A DNA stretch of 64,000 nucleotides from an uncultured bacterium (lineage in GTDB: Bacteria; Oederibacteriota; PGYV01; Palsa-1178). The notes below the pieces were generated by a model. The model had not been told where the DNA came from, made no database searches, and saw nothing but the letters and a program-made list of their open reading frames with translations. Below, piece by piece: positions 41,931 through 50,835 of this stretch. Location: contig CALAOR010000064.1 of NCBI GenBank assembly GCA_937889595.1, positions 1-64,000 of the forward strand. The letters run 5' to 3'. The translations under genes and the position numbers were made by a program. How positions within the stretch are numbered: position 1 is the stretch's first letter; each line of letters starts with the position of its first letter.

Positions 41931-42871
41931 AAAAGGCGCTTGTAATCAGGCTTTCGTCGGCCGGCGACATATTGATCACAAACAAGCTTATAGCCGGTTT
42001 AAAACAGTCGGGTTATCAGGTACATTTATTATGCAAGGAAAAGTTCAGCCAGGCAGGCATGGCTGCCGGAGCTGACAGGGTAATAAAATATCCGTCAAGC
42101 ATGTTATCCGCCGCATCCATTTTATCCCGGGAAAATTACGACGCTGTCGTGGACCTGCAGGATAATCTCAGGTCATTTTTGCTTAAAGTGCTGGTTAAGA
42201 GCGGCTATACAAAGGTTTATAACAAGGACACTGTCAGGCGCAGGCTTATGGTCCTTTTTAAATGGTTTTTAAAGGATACAAAAAGTGTATCTGAAAAATA
42301 CCTGGAAGCTGCCGCGGGCCTAACGCCCGGCGACAATGCCGTCAAAAAGAAAAGCAAATCGTCCTTGAGGAAGAAACCTGTTATAAATGTTCTGATCCAT
42401 GACGGCGCCAGATGGAAAAATAAACGCTGGCCGTATTTTAAGGAGCTGGTCAAGGGGCTCCTGAAACTTAAGAAAGTCCGCGTCACTTTAACGGGCGTAA
42501 AAGATGAGGTTGATAATTACAGCCCTTTGTTATATCATAAAGACAGGCGGGTCAGGGACCTGACAGGTAAGACGGATTTTACTGGTCTGCTCAAAGAGAT
42601 ACGCGGGGCCGATGTGTTCGTGGGCAATGATACTGCCGCTGCGCATGCGGCCCGGCTTTATGAAAAACCGGCGCTTATATTCCTGGGGCCCACGGTACAG
42701 GCATTCGGGTTTATAACAGAAAAGGATTTTATAATAATGGAAAACAGGGAACTTATGTGCAGACCATGCGATTTGCACGGCGGTGATAAGTGCCCGATCG
42801 GGAGTTTTGACTGCATGAAGTCAATCCCGCCCTCTGAAGCGTTACAGAAGATAAAAAAAATAATTTCCTGA
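41927..42871 (+). CDS. GT9 heptosyltransferase-like glycosyltransferase
   Basis: The 314-residue protein is a GT-B fold GT9 enzyme like WaaC/WaaF. It opens with VIRLSSAGDILITNKL, the heptosyltransferase N-terminus, and has FVGNDTAAAHAARLYEKPALIFLG as donor site, of which VGNDTAAAHAA is the key part. The tail CRPCDLHGGDKCPIGSFDCM has the cysteine pattern of heptosyltransferase II. GTG start overlaps lpxK. It probably adds a heptose or other sugar to the Kdo-lipid A core. Confidence 0.88.
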   Translation: MKKALVIRLSSAGDILITNKLIAGLKQSGYQVHLLCKEKFSQAGMAAGADRVIKYPSSMLSAASILSRENYDAVVDLQDNLRSFLLKVLVKSGYTKVYNKDTVRRRLMVLFKWFLKDTKSVSEKYLEAAAGLTPGDNAVKKKSKSSLRKKPVINVLIHDGARWKNKRWPYFKELVKGLLKLKKVRVTLTGVKDEVDNYSPLLYHKDRRVRDLTGKTDFTGLLKEIRGADVFVGNDTAAAHAARLYEKPALIFLGPTVQAFGFITEKDFIIMENRELMCRPCDLHGGDKCPIGSFDCMKSIPPSEALQKIKKIIS

Positions 42872-42879
42872 GGTTATGA

Positions 42880-43944
42880 ATGGCACAACCATTTAATCCG
42901 TCGAAAGTAAAGGAAAAGGAAAAGAAAAGGGTACTTAACGCCAAACAGATCAACTTAAAGCAGTTCTCAAAACTTCTTGTGATAGCTCCTTTTTCCATAG
43001 AAGACTTCATTTTATGCACGCCTGCCATAGCGGCCCTAAAAGACGCCATGCCGCCTGAAGGCAGGATAACCGTGCTTGTATCCGACGACGTGCTGAAAGT
43101 TTCCAGAGGCTGCAAATATATAGACCGGGCGCTTCTTATCAGGTCAATAAACCCATTCGCGGTTGTTTCCACGCTTGCTGCGGTTAACGCGGCCAAGTAC
43201 CAGCTCGTAATAAGTTTTAACCAGGACCTGTTGACCGCTGTAATGACAGGCGCGGCCACGTTCGCGAAGGCGCGGGTAGCTTACGCCGTGAAAGACGAGA
43301 AGAGCCTGTACAACCGCCTTCACAACCTGCTTTTGTATTCAAATGACACTTCGCAGCATAAGATAATAAAATATTTAAACCTTGCCAGGTTCATAGGCGC
43401 GAATTCATATGATTTTATACCCAAGCTGTCCATACCCGGCGAAGATTTCGCTTTTGCCAAGGATTTTCTCAGAAAGAACAACATTACAGGCTCCGACATC
43501 CTTGTCGGGGTGCATCCGTCGTCCAAAAACGGTAAAAAGCGGTGGTCCATCGGCAAGTTCCAGCAGCTCACAAACAACCTGACGGATAAATATGGATGTA
43601 AAATTGTTGTTTTCGCGCATAAGGATGAGCATGTCCGCTTAAATGAATACATGGTTGTCACGAAAAAGAAAGCTATCGTGGTTGATACGGACGATTACAT
43701 GAAGATGGCGGCCATATCCAGGTTTTTGTACTGCTTTGTCTGCAATGAAACTGATTTCATGCATGTTTTTGCGCCTTTTACAAATATTGTGGCCATATGG
43801 GGAAATACCGACCCGGAAGAAAACAGGCCCGCGGGCCAGCATAATGAAATACTGACCTCGCCTGACGGGAATGCCGATTCCATACCGGTCTCAGCGGTCA
43901 CCGATGCTGTCGGTAAATTCATATCACAAAATGAACGTGCATGA
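42880..43944 (+). CDS. GT9 family glycosyltransferase, divergent
   Basis: The 354-residue protein has a basic N-terminal extension (KVKEKEKKRVLNAKQ) before the GT9 core, which starts LVIAPFSIEDFILCTPAI. VGVHPSSKNGKKRWSIGKFQQL is the mid-protein donor block (quoted in part: HPSSKNGKKRW). The last domain has CNETDFMHVFAPF where family members usually have NDSGxxHxA, so the donor site is altered. It starts eight bases after the previous stop and overlaps the next gene as ATGA. A core-oligosaccharide role is inferred from context. Confidence 0.8.
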   Translation: MAQPFNPSKVKEKEKKRVLNAKQINLKQFSKLLVIAPFSIEDFILCTPAIAALKDAMPPEGRITVLVSDDVLKVSRGCKYIDRALLIRSINPFAVVSTLAAVNAAKYQLVISFNQDLLTAVMTGAATFAKARVAYAVKDEKSLYNRLHNLLLYSNDTSQHKIIKYLNLARFIGANSYDFIPKLSIPGEDFAFAKDFLRKNNITGSDILVGVHPSSKNGKKRWSIGKFQQLTNNLTDKYGCKIVVFAHKDEHVRLNEYMVVTKKKAIVVDTDDYMKMAAISRFLYCFVCNETDFMHVFAPFTNIVAIWGNTDPEENRPAGQHNEILTSPDGNADSIPVSAVTDAVGKFISQNERA

Positions 43945-45635
43945 AAATAAGCGCGGCTGTTGTAACTTTCAATGAAGAATCCAATCTTGAACGCTGTTTA
44001 AAAAGCCTGGATTTCTGCGATGAGATCGTGATCGTGGATTCCAAAAGTACGGACAAGACGGTATCCATCGCCCGCAAGCATACAAAAAATATATTTTCCC
44101 GCGATTTCACCGGCTTTTCCGATATAAAAAACTTTGCGCTGGACAGGTGTAAAAATCCGTGGATATTGTCAATTGACGCGGATGAAGAAATAAGTTCCGC
44201 GCTGAAAGAAAAAATAAAAGAAATTGCCGCGGTCAACGGCGCTCTTGACGGGTATTATATCAAAAGATCGGATTTTTTCCTCGGAAGACAGATCGGGCAC
44301 TGCGGCTGGGACAGGGATTACCAGTTGAGGCTGTTTAAGAAATCAAAAGGCAGGTTTGACGGCAAGCCGGTGCACGAGTCCGTCAAAATAAACGGGGCAA
44401 CCGGGAAAATAAACGAAATTATTTATCATTATTCCTATCCAAACAGCCTGGTTTACTTCAATAAAATGAACCGGTATACCTCCATGCAGGCGGATGAAAA
44501 ACGCAAAGGTATGCTTGTCTTTAGGATACTTTTCGCGCCATTCCTGAAATTTTTCAGAATGTACTTCCTTAAAGCCGGGTTCCTTGACGGGTTCCAGGGT
44601 TTTGTTTTAAGCGTATACAGCGGTTTTTCCGAATTTGTCAAGTTCGCCAAGATGCTGGAGAGGGCCCGGGAGGCCGGCAAAGGGGCCATACTGCTGCGGG
44701 CGCCGAACTGGATAGGCGACGCGGTAATGATGACATTTGCGCTAAGGGAAGCAAAAAGGCTGTATAAAAAAGTGTTTGTCGCGGTGCCCAACGCCGGGGT
44801 TAAGGAAATACTGGAAGGCAATCCTTATATAGAGCGTATAATACAATATGACAGGAAGTCTTTGCGTTCGACGCTGCAGGCGGCAGCTATCCTGAAAAAA
44901 GAGAACATCGGCACAGGTGTATCTTTTTCGCCGTCGCTCTCTTCGTATTTATTCCTGCTTTTATCCGGCGTGAAAGTCAGGGCGGGATATGCATCGGATA
45001 TGGGCGGCTTGCTCCTGAACTACACGTACAAACAGGACTTAAGCCACAAAAGGGAGCATGTGACCGAAGAATACAAAAAACTCCTGTATCTGGTCAATAA
45101 CGGCTTTGATTTTTCAGGCGCAAAACAGGAACTATTCCCCAAACAAACGCCGGCTGCTTCGCGCGCGGGGAAAAATATCTTAATAGCGCCTTTCGCCAAG
45201 TTCGGGCCGTCAAAAATGTGGCCCATGGAAAACTATGTTGAACTGATAAAACTTATCCTGAAAAAACAAAAAAAGGCGATTATTACAATAACCGGCCTTA
45301 TGGAGGATAATAGCTTCGTGTTGCCAAAAGAAATTATTGATGATAAAAGGTTCGTGGATTTACGCGGCGCTGATTTAAACCGGGTAATGTCGACGGCCCA
45401 GAATTCTGATTTATTCATAGGAAACGACTCGGGTATCATGCATATTGCGGATGCTTTTGAAGTCCCCATTATCGTCATATACGGCTCAACCGCGCCGTAT
45501 TGGGGCGGCCCCATAGCGTCAAAAGCAGAGCAGTTCTACGAAGGCCTGGATTGCCAGCCGTGTTTTAAAAAAATATGCAGGTTCGGGCACTACAATTGCC
45601 TGAAGAATATAAAACCCGAAGATGTGTTTAAGTAG
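43941..45635 (+). CDS. Bifunctional GT2 - GT9 glycosyltransferase fusion (LPS core)
   Basis: The 564-residue protein joins two enzymes. Residues 1-245 are a GT2 domain of the WaaE/KdtX type: AAVVTFNEESNLERCLKSL, IVDSKSTDKT, and LSIDADEEIS with the DxD metal site; QLRLFKKSKGRFDGKPVHE follows. Residues 250-564 are a GT9 heptosyltransferase II-like domain: LLRAPNWIGDAVMM, FIGNDSGIMHIADA and the terminal CQPCFKKICRFGHYNC cysteines. WaaE-type enzymes add a sugar to heptose I, so one polypeptide may do consecutive core steps. No stop or frameshift lies at the junction. It is the last gene of the operon. Confidence 0.88.
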   Translation: MKISAAVVTFNEESNLERCLKSLDFCDEIVIVDSKSTDKTVSIARKHTKNIFSRDFTGFSDIKNFALDRCKNPWILSIDADEEISSALKEKIKEIAAVNGALDGYYIKRSDFFLGRQIGHCGWDRDYQLRLFKKSKGRFDGKPVHESVKINGATGKINEIIYHYSYPNSLVYFNKMNRYTSMQADEKRKGMLVFRILFAPFLKFFRMYFLKAGFLDGFQGFVLSVYSGFSEFVKFAKMLERAREAGKGAILLRAPNWIGDAVMMTFALREAKRLYKKVFVAVPNAGVKEILEGNPYIERIIQYDRKSLRSTLQAAAILKKENIGTGVSFSPSLSSYLFLLLSGVKVRAGYASDMGGLLLNYTYKQDLSHKREHVTEEYKKLLYLVNNGFDFSGAKQELFPKQTPAASRAGKNILIAPFAKFGPSKMWPMENYVELIKLILKKQKKAIITITGLMEDNSFVLPKEIIDDKRFVDLRGADLNRVMSTAQNSDLFIGNDSGIMHIADAFEVPIIVIYGSTAPYWGGPIASKAEQFYEGLDCQPCFKKICRFGHYNCLKNIKPEDVFK

Positions 45636-45679
45636 GTAATTAAGTACATCAGATAGCGGTATGGAACCGGACAGAAACG

Positions 45680-47386
45680 CTACTTTTCCGTCGAAAACAT
45701 CACCTGCCCCCACTGCGAGGGGTTTTTGTAGTAATCTTCATTGCCTGTCCATCTGACCTGCAGGTTTCTTCCGGATTTATCGTCGGCATTGTCTATGGCA
45801 GCGTCAAAAGAGATGATCTTGTTCTTTATTCTGCAGAAACAGCCTGTGTTAAAATTGGACCAGGGAATGAAGGCTTCTATGGTATAGCCGCCTTTTTTTT
45901 CGTTATAGAAAATAATCGGGTTTATCAGCGGGGCTTTTTTTGTGAAATTCCATGTTTCAGTGTCCTTGGCGGCTTTTATGCCTATCTGGAAATCATAATT
46001 ATCATAGGATGTGCGCGCCGGGTCGGCGTCCGGATTTGTGCATAGCGCCAGTTCAAGCGCGTCGCCGTCCCATATGTCCGCGCCTTTTTTCAGGTTTATG
46101 CCCGGAGTTTTGTCGCTGATATCTGCGAAAATATAGATGTTGGTTGAATCGTATCCCATATAGAGTTTTCCTGAAACACCTTTGGAATTTTGCCCGATCA
46201 GGATGGGTTCTGTTTTTATTTTTTCGTTAAATACGCCGTCGATCACAGCGTCCTGAACCGTCTTGACCAGCATAAACGGTTTTTTGTTGTCACGGATACT
46301 TTTTTTGGGGCCTGTGGCTTTGTCAACGGGGTCTTTTATGGCCGCACTTAAAGTGATGGTGTTCTTAGCCGCGCTTTCAAGGCCTTTTTGCGATACAAGG
46401 AAAAATTTTGAGGAGAGGGTTTTCCGGAACGATCCTAAAACTTCAGGGGATGAGTCCACCCTCCAGTCAGCCTCCTTATTTAAGTCAAACCAAACCACGG
46501 ATCTTATGCGAGGGAACTCTTTCAACTCGGTTTCAAGCTGCCCGGTCCACTCGGATTTGTCCCCGCCCTTGTCCGCACATGCAAATTCCGCAAGCATGAA
46601 AGGTTTTCCGGTTATAGCCGAAGAGAGTTTTTCATACATGCCGCCGAATATTTCGCTTAAAGACACCCATTTGCTCCAGCTCTGTGTGCTTCCGAAATTG
46701 TAGCCGTCCATGCCTATCCAGTCCACGTACGCATCCCCGGGATAAGCCAAAAGCGGGTCGTTCCACGCGCTGTCCGGAACAGAAGAGCAGTTCGGCGCCC
46801 AGATCCACTGCACGTTATCAGCGCCTGCGGCTGTAAATATATCATGTATGTGGATGTATGCTTTTTTATATTTTTCAGGGTCATTATTGTTCTTTGAAAC
46901 GGCCCATGGATACCAGTTGCCGTTGAATTCGTGGCCGACCCGCAGGAAAAGGGCGCTGCCATATGCTTTTGCGCCTTTGGCAAAAGTGTTTATATAAGTG
47001 TCAAACTGGCCGGCGATTATTTTATCCAGATTTATCGCTTCCTTGTCGCTCCAAAGCCACGGCTCCCATGTGATGTGGGGTATATAACCTGATTTATACA
47101 GCACGGTGCAGTGCGCAACGGGAAAATCAGAGTTCCAGTCAAGGAACCACATTATCTGTGACATCTTTTTTCCCGTATTATCCTCAAACTGTTTTATTGA
47201 TAAAGGCAAGGGTTCGCCGCCCAGGAAAGCGCCCCAGTAAACCCCGGTATTTGACGCCGTTAAGCCGGCTTTCTTGGCGGAAGGCTGTTTGAAAATTACA
47301 TTAACTTTTGCAGTTGAGGTGTTGGAACCCTCCGCAAAAATCAGGAAGGGGAAGAGAAGTAATAGGACCAGAACAGGACGTTTCAT
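45680..47386 (-). CDS. Secreted GH26-type glycoside hydrolase with CBM9 domain
   Basis: The 568-residue protein has a signal peptide (to about residue 19). The GH26-like barrel (about 45-330) shows the acid/base Glu153 in RVGHEFNGNWYPW and the nucleophile Glu267 in MLAEFACA, as in beta-mannanases and lichenase-like enzymes. The C-terminal 200 residues look like a CBM9 domain (AVIDGVFNEKIKTEPI, WDGDALELAL, QVRWTGNEDYYKNP). GGAGG precedes the ATG. It is convergent with the LPS operon, with 44 bp between stops and no clear terminator. The polysaccharide target is not readable. Confidence 0.87.
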   Translation of the reverse strand: MKRPVLVLLLLFPFLIFAEGSNTSTAKVNVIFKQPSAKKAGLTASNTGVYWGAFLGGEPLPLSIKQFEDNTGKKMSQIMWFLDWNSDFPVAHCTVLYKSGYIPHITWEPWLWSDKEAINLDKIIAGQFDTYINTFAKGAKAYGSALFLRVGHEFNGNWYPWAVSKNNNDPEKYKKAYIHIHDIFTAAGADNVQWIWAPNCSSVPDSAWNDPLLAYPGDAYVDWIGMDGYNFGSTQSWSKWVSLSEIFGGMYEKLSSAITGKPFMLAEFACADKGGDKSEWTGQLETELKEFPRIRSVVWFDLNKEADWRVDSSPEVLGSFRKTLSSKFFLVSQKGLESAAKNTITLSAAIKDPVDKATGPKKSIRDNKKPFMLVKTVQDAVIDGVFNEKIKTEPILIGQNSKGVSGKLYMGYDSTNIYIFADISDKTPGINLKKGADIWDGDALELALCTNPDADPARTSYDNYDFQIGIKAAKDTETWNFTKKAPLINPIIFYNEKKGGYTIEAFIPWSNFNTGCFCRIKNKIISFDAAIDNADDKSGRNLQVRWTGNEDYYKNPSQWGQVMFSTEK

Positions 47387-47744
47387 AATTATAGGCCTCC
47401 AATAATGAAGTTTAACAGATAAAGATTAACATTATATTTAACTGCTGTAAATTGAAAATATTGGTATGTATTATAGAAGGACTTAAGCCGCTTTAGACTT
47501 CGTAGAGAGGGGGCTTGCCCCCTCTAAACAGGGACGGGGGAAAAACAGTCGAGCCGTTTGAATGTCTATTGCTGCGGGCTGGGTCATATCGCTTCGTTCA
47601 TGACCCGCGCCCTTGCAATATTATAAGTGGAGCGAAGGGCATGAGAGAGTAGATAGTTGAGAGTAGATTTAGCAAGCTTGGAAGGTTATTATATTAAAAC
47701 CAAAAATGGATTTCCGGATTACCCGGAAATCCAAAATAATAAAC
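47387..47744. other. Intergenic region with two hairpins, no gene seen
   Basis: The region contains AGAGGGGGC-TT-GCCCCCTCT at 47506-47525 and GGATTTCCGG / CCGGAAATCC at 47708-47732, plus AGATAG-type simple sequence near 47650. Neither hairpin has a T-tract. No open reading frame with a ribosome site is seen. Confidence 0.6.
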
Positions 47745-47773
47745 TTGCAATACAACCGCTATTTTGTTATAAG
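47745..47773 (+). promoter_or_regulatory. Promoter of tRNA-Met
   Basis: TTGCAA (47745-47750) and TATAAG (47768-47773) are 17 bp apart, 18 bp before the tRNA 5' end. Confidence 0.7.
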
Positions 47774-47791
47774 ATTATGGTTCGTTGATGT

Positions 47792-47868
47792 GGCGGTGTA
47801 GCTCAGCTGGTTAGAGCACTCGGTTCATACCCGAGTTGTCGGGGGTTCGAATCCCTCCGCCGCTACCA
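47792..47868 (+). tRNA. tRNA-Met (CAT), elongator type
   Basis: The 77-nt cloverleaf has a 7-bp acceptor stem with G-U pairs at positions 1 and 6, D arm TAGCTCAGCTGGTTAGA, anticodon stem CTCGG/CCGAG with loop TTCATAC (anticodon CAT at 47826-47828), T loop GTTCGAATC and an encoded CCA. The paired 1-72 position and lack of GGG/CCC in the anticodon stem exclude an initiator; the sequence closely resembles known bacterial elongator tRNA-Met, although a lysidine-type tRNA-Ile cannot be wholly excluded. Confidence 0.95.
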
Positions 47869-48009
47869 GATTTTCGCTTATGCGAAATATGGAGATAGTA
47901 GATAGGTGAGAGTAGATAGTAGATAGGGCAAAGGCGGTCAACATTCTACACTCGGCATCAAACAAAACATCCGATGAGCAATTTCTTTTCGGGGAATGGG
48001 AATAAATAC

Positions 48010-49425
48010 ATGGACTTGCCCGGGTATTTTTCAAAAAACATCCACAAATACGTTTCCCGCGGGGATTCTATAGTTATTGCCCTGTCCGGCGGGCCTGATT
48101 CTGTGGCGCTTTTACACCTGCTTTATTCCATCAGGGACGAATATAAGCTTAAATTATACGCGGCCCATTTTAATCACATGCTCAGAGGACGGGCGAGTTT
48201 TAATGACGCTGTTTTTGCGGAAAAACTATGCGTGTCAAAATCCATTCCTTTTTTCCTCGGGAAAAAGGATATCAGGAAGATATCGTCGGAAAGAAAAGGC
48301 GGAGTGGAAAAAACAGCCAGGATTGAGCGCTATAAATTCCTTATGAAATGCGCGGCAAAAGTGAATGCTGGGAAAATCGCGGCAGGGCATAATCTGGACG
48401 ATAACGCGGAGACGGTACTGATGAAGCTCATATCAGGCGCGGGAAGCGAAGGATTATCGGGCATAGCGGATAAGAGGGTGATATATCCCGGAGAATTCAA
48501 TTTCAGCATGCCGCATGCGCAGCGGAGTTCTTTTACGCTTATCAGGCCTTTAAGCGGCGCGCATAAAAATGAAATACTTGGGTTTCTTAAGGCCCGGCGG
48601 ATTAAATACGCGGTTGATAAAACAAATGGGAAAAATGTATATACAAGAAACAGGTTGCGCAACCGGCTCATCCCTATGATCGCCAAAGAATTTAATCCAC
48701 GCGTCAAGGATGCGCTGGCGTCGGCCGGCAATATTTTATCCGCGGAAAATGATTACATGGATAAAGCCGCCCTTTCAGCACGCGCCGCCGTGATCATACA
48801 CGGCAAAAACGGCGCGCAAATGGACCTGAAAAAATTATTTAAATACCATGAGGCATTGCGGAGACGGGTTGTGCGGCAGGTTTTAAAGGACGTATTCAAA
48901 AGTCCAAGAAAAGTTGATTTTGACGCGGTAGAGTCGGTTTTGGAGTGCGCCGCGGGTCATAAGCCTTTGCAGCTGCCGGAAGGATTCTTTTGCTCGGTAA
49001 AAAACAACATACTGGCAATATCCCGTAAAATCCCGAATACACCTTACAAACCTGTGATAATTGGGTCCTGCAAAAGTCCTGATGCTGTCTTTAACGGCTT
49101 TAAGTTCTCATTTAAAACAACGAAGAATATTGACGGGATGGATTTCAGCGGCAGGGATACAGCTTTTATCGATCTTGATTCTGTCAGGTTTCCCCTGGCT
49201 ATCAGATTAAGAAAACCAGGGGACAAATTCATACCGTACGGGATGGACGGGGAAGTCAGGATGAAAAAATTTTTCAATACATGCGGGCTTGAACCCGGCA
49301 GTCCCGTTATAAGCGACACGGAAAAGATCATATGGGCCGCCGGCGGCCGTATAGACAACAGGGTCAGGGTCAAACATTCTACAAGGTGTGTTCTAATTAT
49401 TGAAAAAAGCAGGGCCGGGCAGTAA
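48010..49425 (+). CDS. tilS: tRNA(Ile)-lysidine synthetase
   Basis: The 471-residue enzyme converts the wobble C of tRNA-Ile(CAU) to lysidine so that AUA is read as isoleucine. The PP-loop is VIALSGGPDSVALL near residue 27. AAHFNHMLRG and AAGHNLDDNAETVLMKL are the tRNA/ATP-binding blocks, and the C-terminal domain ends with LRKPGDKFIPYGM. I place the start at the ATG at 48010, which gives the usual N-terminus; an upstream ATG at 47974 is possible, and neither has a strong ribosome site. It follows the tRNA-Met(CAT) gene, whose anticodon is like the TilS substrate. Confidence 0.93.
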   Translation: MDLPGYFSKNIHKYVSRGDSIVIALSGGPDSVALLHLLYSIRDEYKLKLYAAHFNHMLRGRASFNDAVFAEKLCVSKSIPFFLGKKDIRKISSERKGGVEKTARIERYKFLMKCAAKVNAGKIAAGHNLDDNAETVLMKLISGAGSEGLSGIADKRVIYPGEFNFSMPHAQRSSFTLIRPLSGAHKNEILGFLKARRIKYAVDKTNGKNVYTRNRLRNRLIPMIAKEFNPRVKDALASAGNILSAENDYMDKAALSARAAVIIHGKNGAQMDLKKLFKYHEALRRRVVRQVLKDVFKSPRKVDFDAVESVLECAAGHKPLQLPEGFFCSVKNNILAISRKIPNTPYKPVIIGSCKSPDAVFNGFKFSFKTTKNIDGMDFSGRDTAFIDLDSVRFPLAIRLRKPGDKFIPYGMDGEVRMKKFFNTCGLEPGSPVISDTEKIIWAAGGRIDNRVRVKHSTRCVLIIEKSRAGQ

Positions 49426-49483
49426 TATTGACTTATTTCCGTTCAAATAAATCCAAAGTGTATATACAGTGGGTTATTCGTTG

Positions 49484-49512
49484 TTGACATAAGCTTTCTG
49501 AATTTATATAAT
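49484..49512 (+). promoter_or_regulatory. Consensus promoter overlapping the annotated ATG of the ketoacyl synthase
   Basis: TTGACA (49484-49489) and TATAAT (49507-49512) are 17 bp apart, a perfect match to consensus. The ATG used by the longest ORF (49511) lies inside the -10 box and so upstream of the expected start near 49519. Confidence 0.8.
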
Positions 49513-50782
49513 GAATCACAGAAATGCGAGGTGTCCCATTAGATACACTGAACGCCGTGTAGTTATCACCGGGTTAGGTATTATCGCTCCGAACGGCAAT
49601 TCCAAGGTCGAGTTCTGGAATTCCCTGCTTAACGGAATTTCAGGCATAGGCCATATAAAATCTTTCGATACATCCGAATACACAACCAAAATTGCCGGTG
49701 AAGTGAAAAACTTCGACCCTTTGAAGTATTTTGACGCCACTGAAGCCAGGCGTATGCCGAGATTCACCCAGTTTGCAATAGCTGCTGCAAAAGAGGCTAT
49801 TGCAGACTCCGGATTGATAATCAACCATGATAATTCGCATGATACGGGCATAGTAATAGGAGTAAGCATCAATGCACTGGAGATCATAGAGGAACAGATG
49901 AAAGTATTGTATGAAAAAGGGCCGACAAAAATCAGCCCTTACACCGTAACCGGAGCGCTCCCCAACGCCGCAGCTGGTTTCATGTCCATCGCCCTTGGGA
50001 TTAAAGGCCGGTCTGCCACAATATCCACGGGCTGTTCTTCGACCTTAAATGCGCTGGGACACGCTTTTGAGCTTATTAAATTCGGCAAAGTTGAAAGGAT
50101 ACTGTGCGGCGGGGCCGATGCCCCCATCACTCCTTCCATCATGGGGGCTTTCTGCGCGTCGCGCTCGCTTTCAAAACGCAATGAGGACCCGTGCGGCGCC
50201 AGCAGGCCATTTGACATGAACCGCGACGGTTATATAATAAGCGAAGGCTCGGCCATGTTCATGATGGAAAATCTTGAATCAGCCTTAAAGCGCAACGCAA
50301 AAATTTACGCGGAGATAACGGGTTTCGGGAATACTTCCGAGGCGCTTTCCATGTATAAGATGGACGACACAGGCAACGAAGCCGCGCGCGCAATGAATAT
50401 GGCGATAAGCGACGCCGGGATAAATTCCAATGAGGTTGATTACATAAGCGCCCACGGGAGCTCGTCGTTGGTATCCGATGTCAGGGAGACCAGGGCCATT
50501 AAAATGTTATTTGGCGGGCATTCTGAAAAAGTAAAAATATCATCCGTGAAATCCATGGTCGGTCATCCGCTGGGATTGTCCGGAGGGTTCCAGACTGCGG
50601 CAACTATCCTTGCCGGGAACAGCGGATATATACCGCCGACAATAAATTATAGAAACGCGGATCCGCTGTGTGACCTTGATTATGTCCCGAATGAATCAAT
50701 AAGGAAAAAAATAAATACGGCCGTTGTCAATTCCTTCGGGCTCGGCGGGAATAATTCAAGTCTGGTGCTGAAGGTTTACTGA
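49511..50782 (+). CDS. Beta-ketoacyl synthase (FabF/KAS II-like)
   Basis: The protein (423 residues from the ATG) condenses an acyl group with malonyl-ACP. The thiolase fold begins RRVVITGLGIIAPNG. The catalytic Cys is in ISTGCSSTLNALG, the first His in SAHGSSSL (HGTST in most FabF) and the second in VKSMVGHPLGLSGG. The altered His motif hints at a specialised rather than housekeeping enzyme. The annotated ATG overlaps the -10 box, so translation may instead start at an ATT at 49538, which has GAGG six bases upstream and gives the usual FabF N-terminus (414 residues). A methyltransferase gene follows. Confidence 0.85.
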   Translation: MNHRNARCPIRYTERRVVITGLGIIAPNGNSKVEFWNSLLNGISGIGHIKSFDTSEYTTKIAGEVKNFDPLKYFDATEARRMPRFTQFAIAAAKEAIADSGLIINHDNSHDTGIVIGVSINALEIIEEQMKVLYEKGPTKISPYTVTGALPNAAAGFMSIALGIKGRSATISTGCSSTLNALGHAFELIKFGKVERILCGGADAPITPSIMGAFCASRSLSKRNEDPCGASRPFDMNRDGYIISEGSAMFMMENLESALKRNAKIYAEITGFGNTSEALSMYKMDDTGNEAARAMNMAISDAGINSNEVDYISAHGSSSLVSDVRETRAIKMLFGGHSEKVKISSVKSMVGHPLGLSGGFQTAATILAGNSGYIPPTINYRNADPLCDLDYVPNESIRKKINTAVVNSFGLGGNNSSLVLKVY

Positions 50783-50835
50783 TTTGAAGTTCGAAGGTTA
50801 AAAGGTTCGAAGATTCAAAAAAATTGGAGATTGCC

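Noticed and set aside
47506-47525. Intrinsic terminator in the tRNA upstream region
   Set aside because: The 9-bp G/C stem is followed by AAACAGGG rather than T residues.
47825-48034. Minus-strand 69-residue ORF over the tRNA
   Set aside because: It overlaps the tRNA-Met gene and the tilS start and ends in tRNA sequence; such ORFs are common artefacts.
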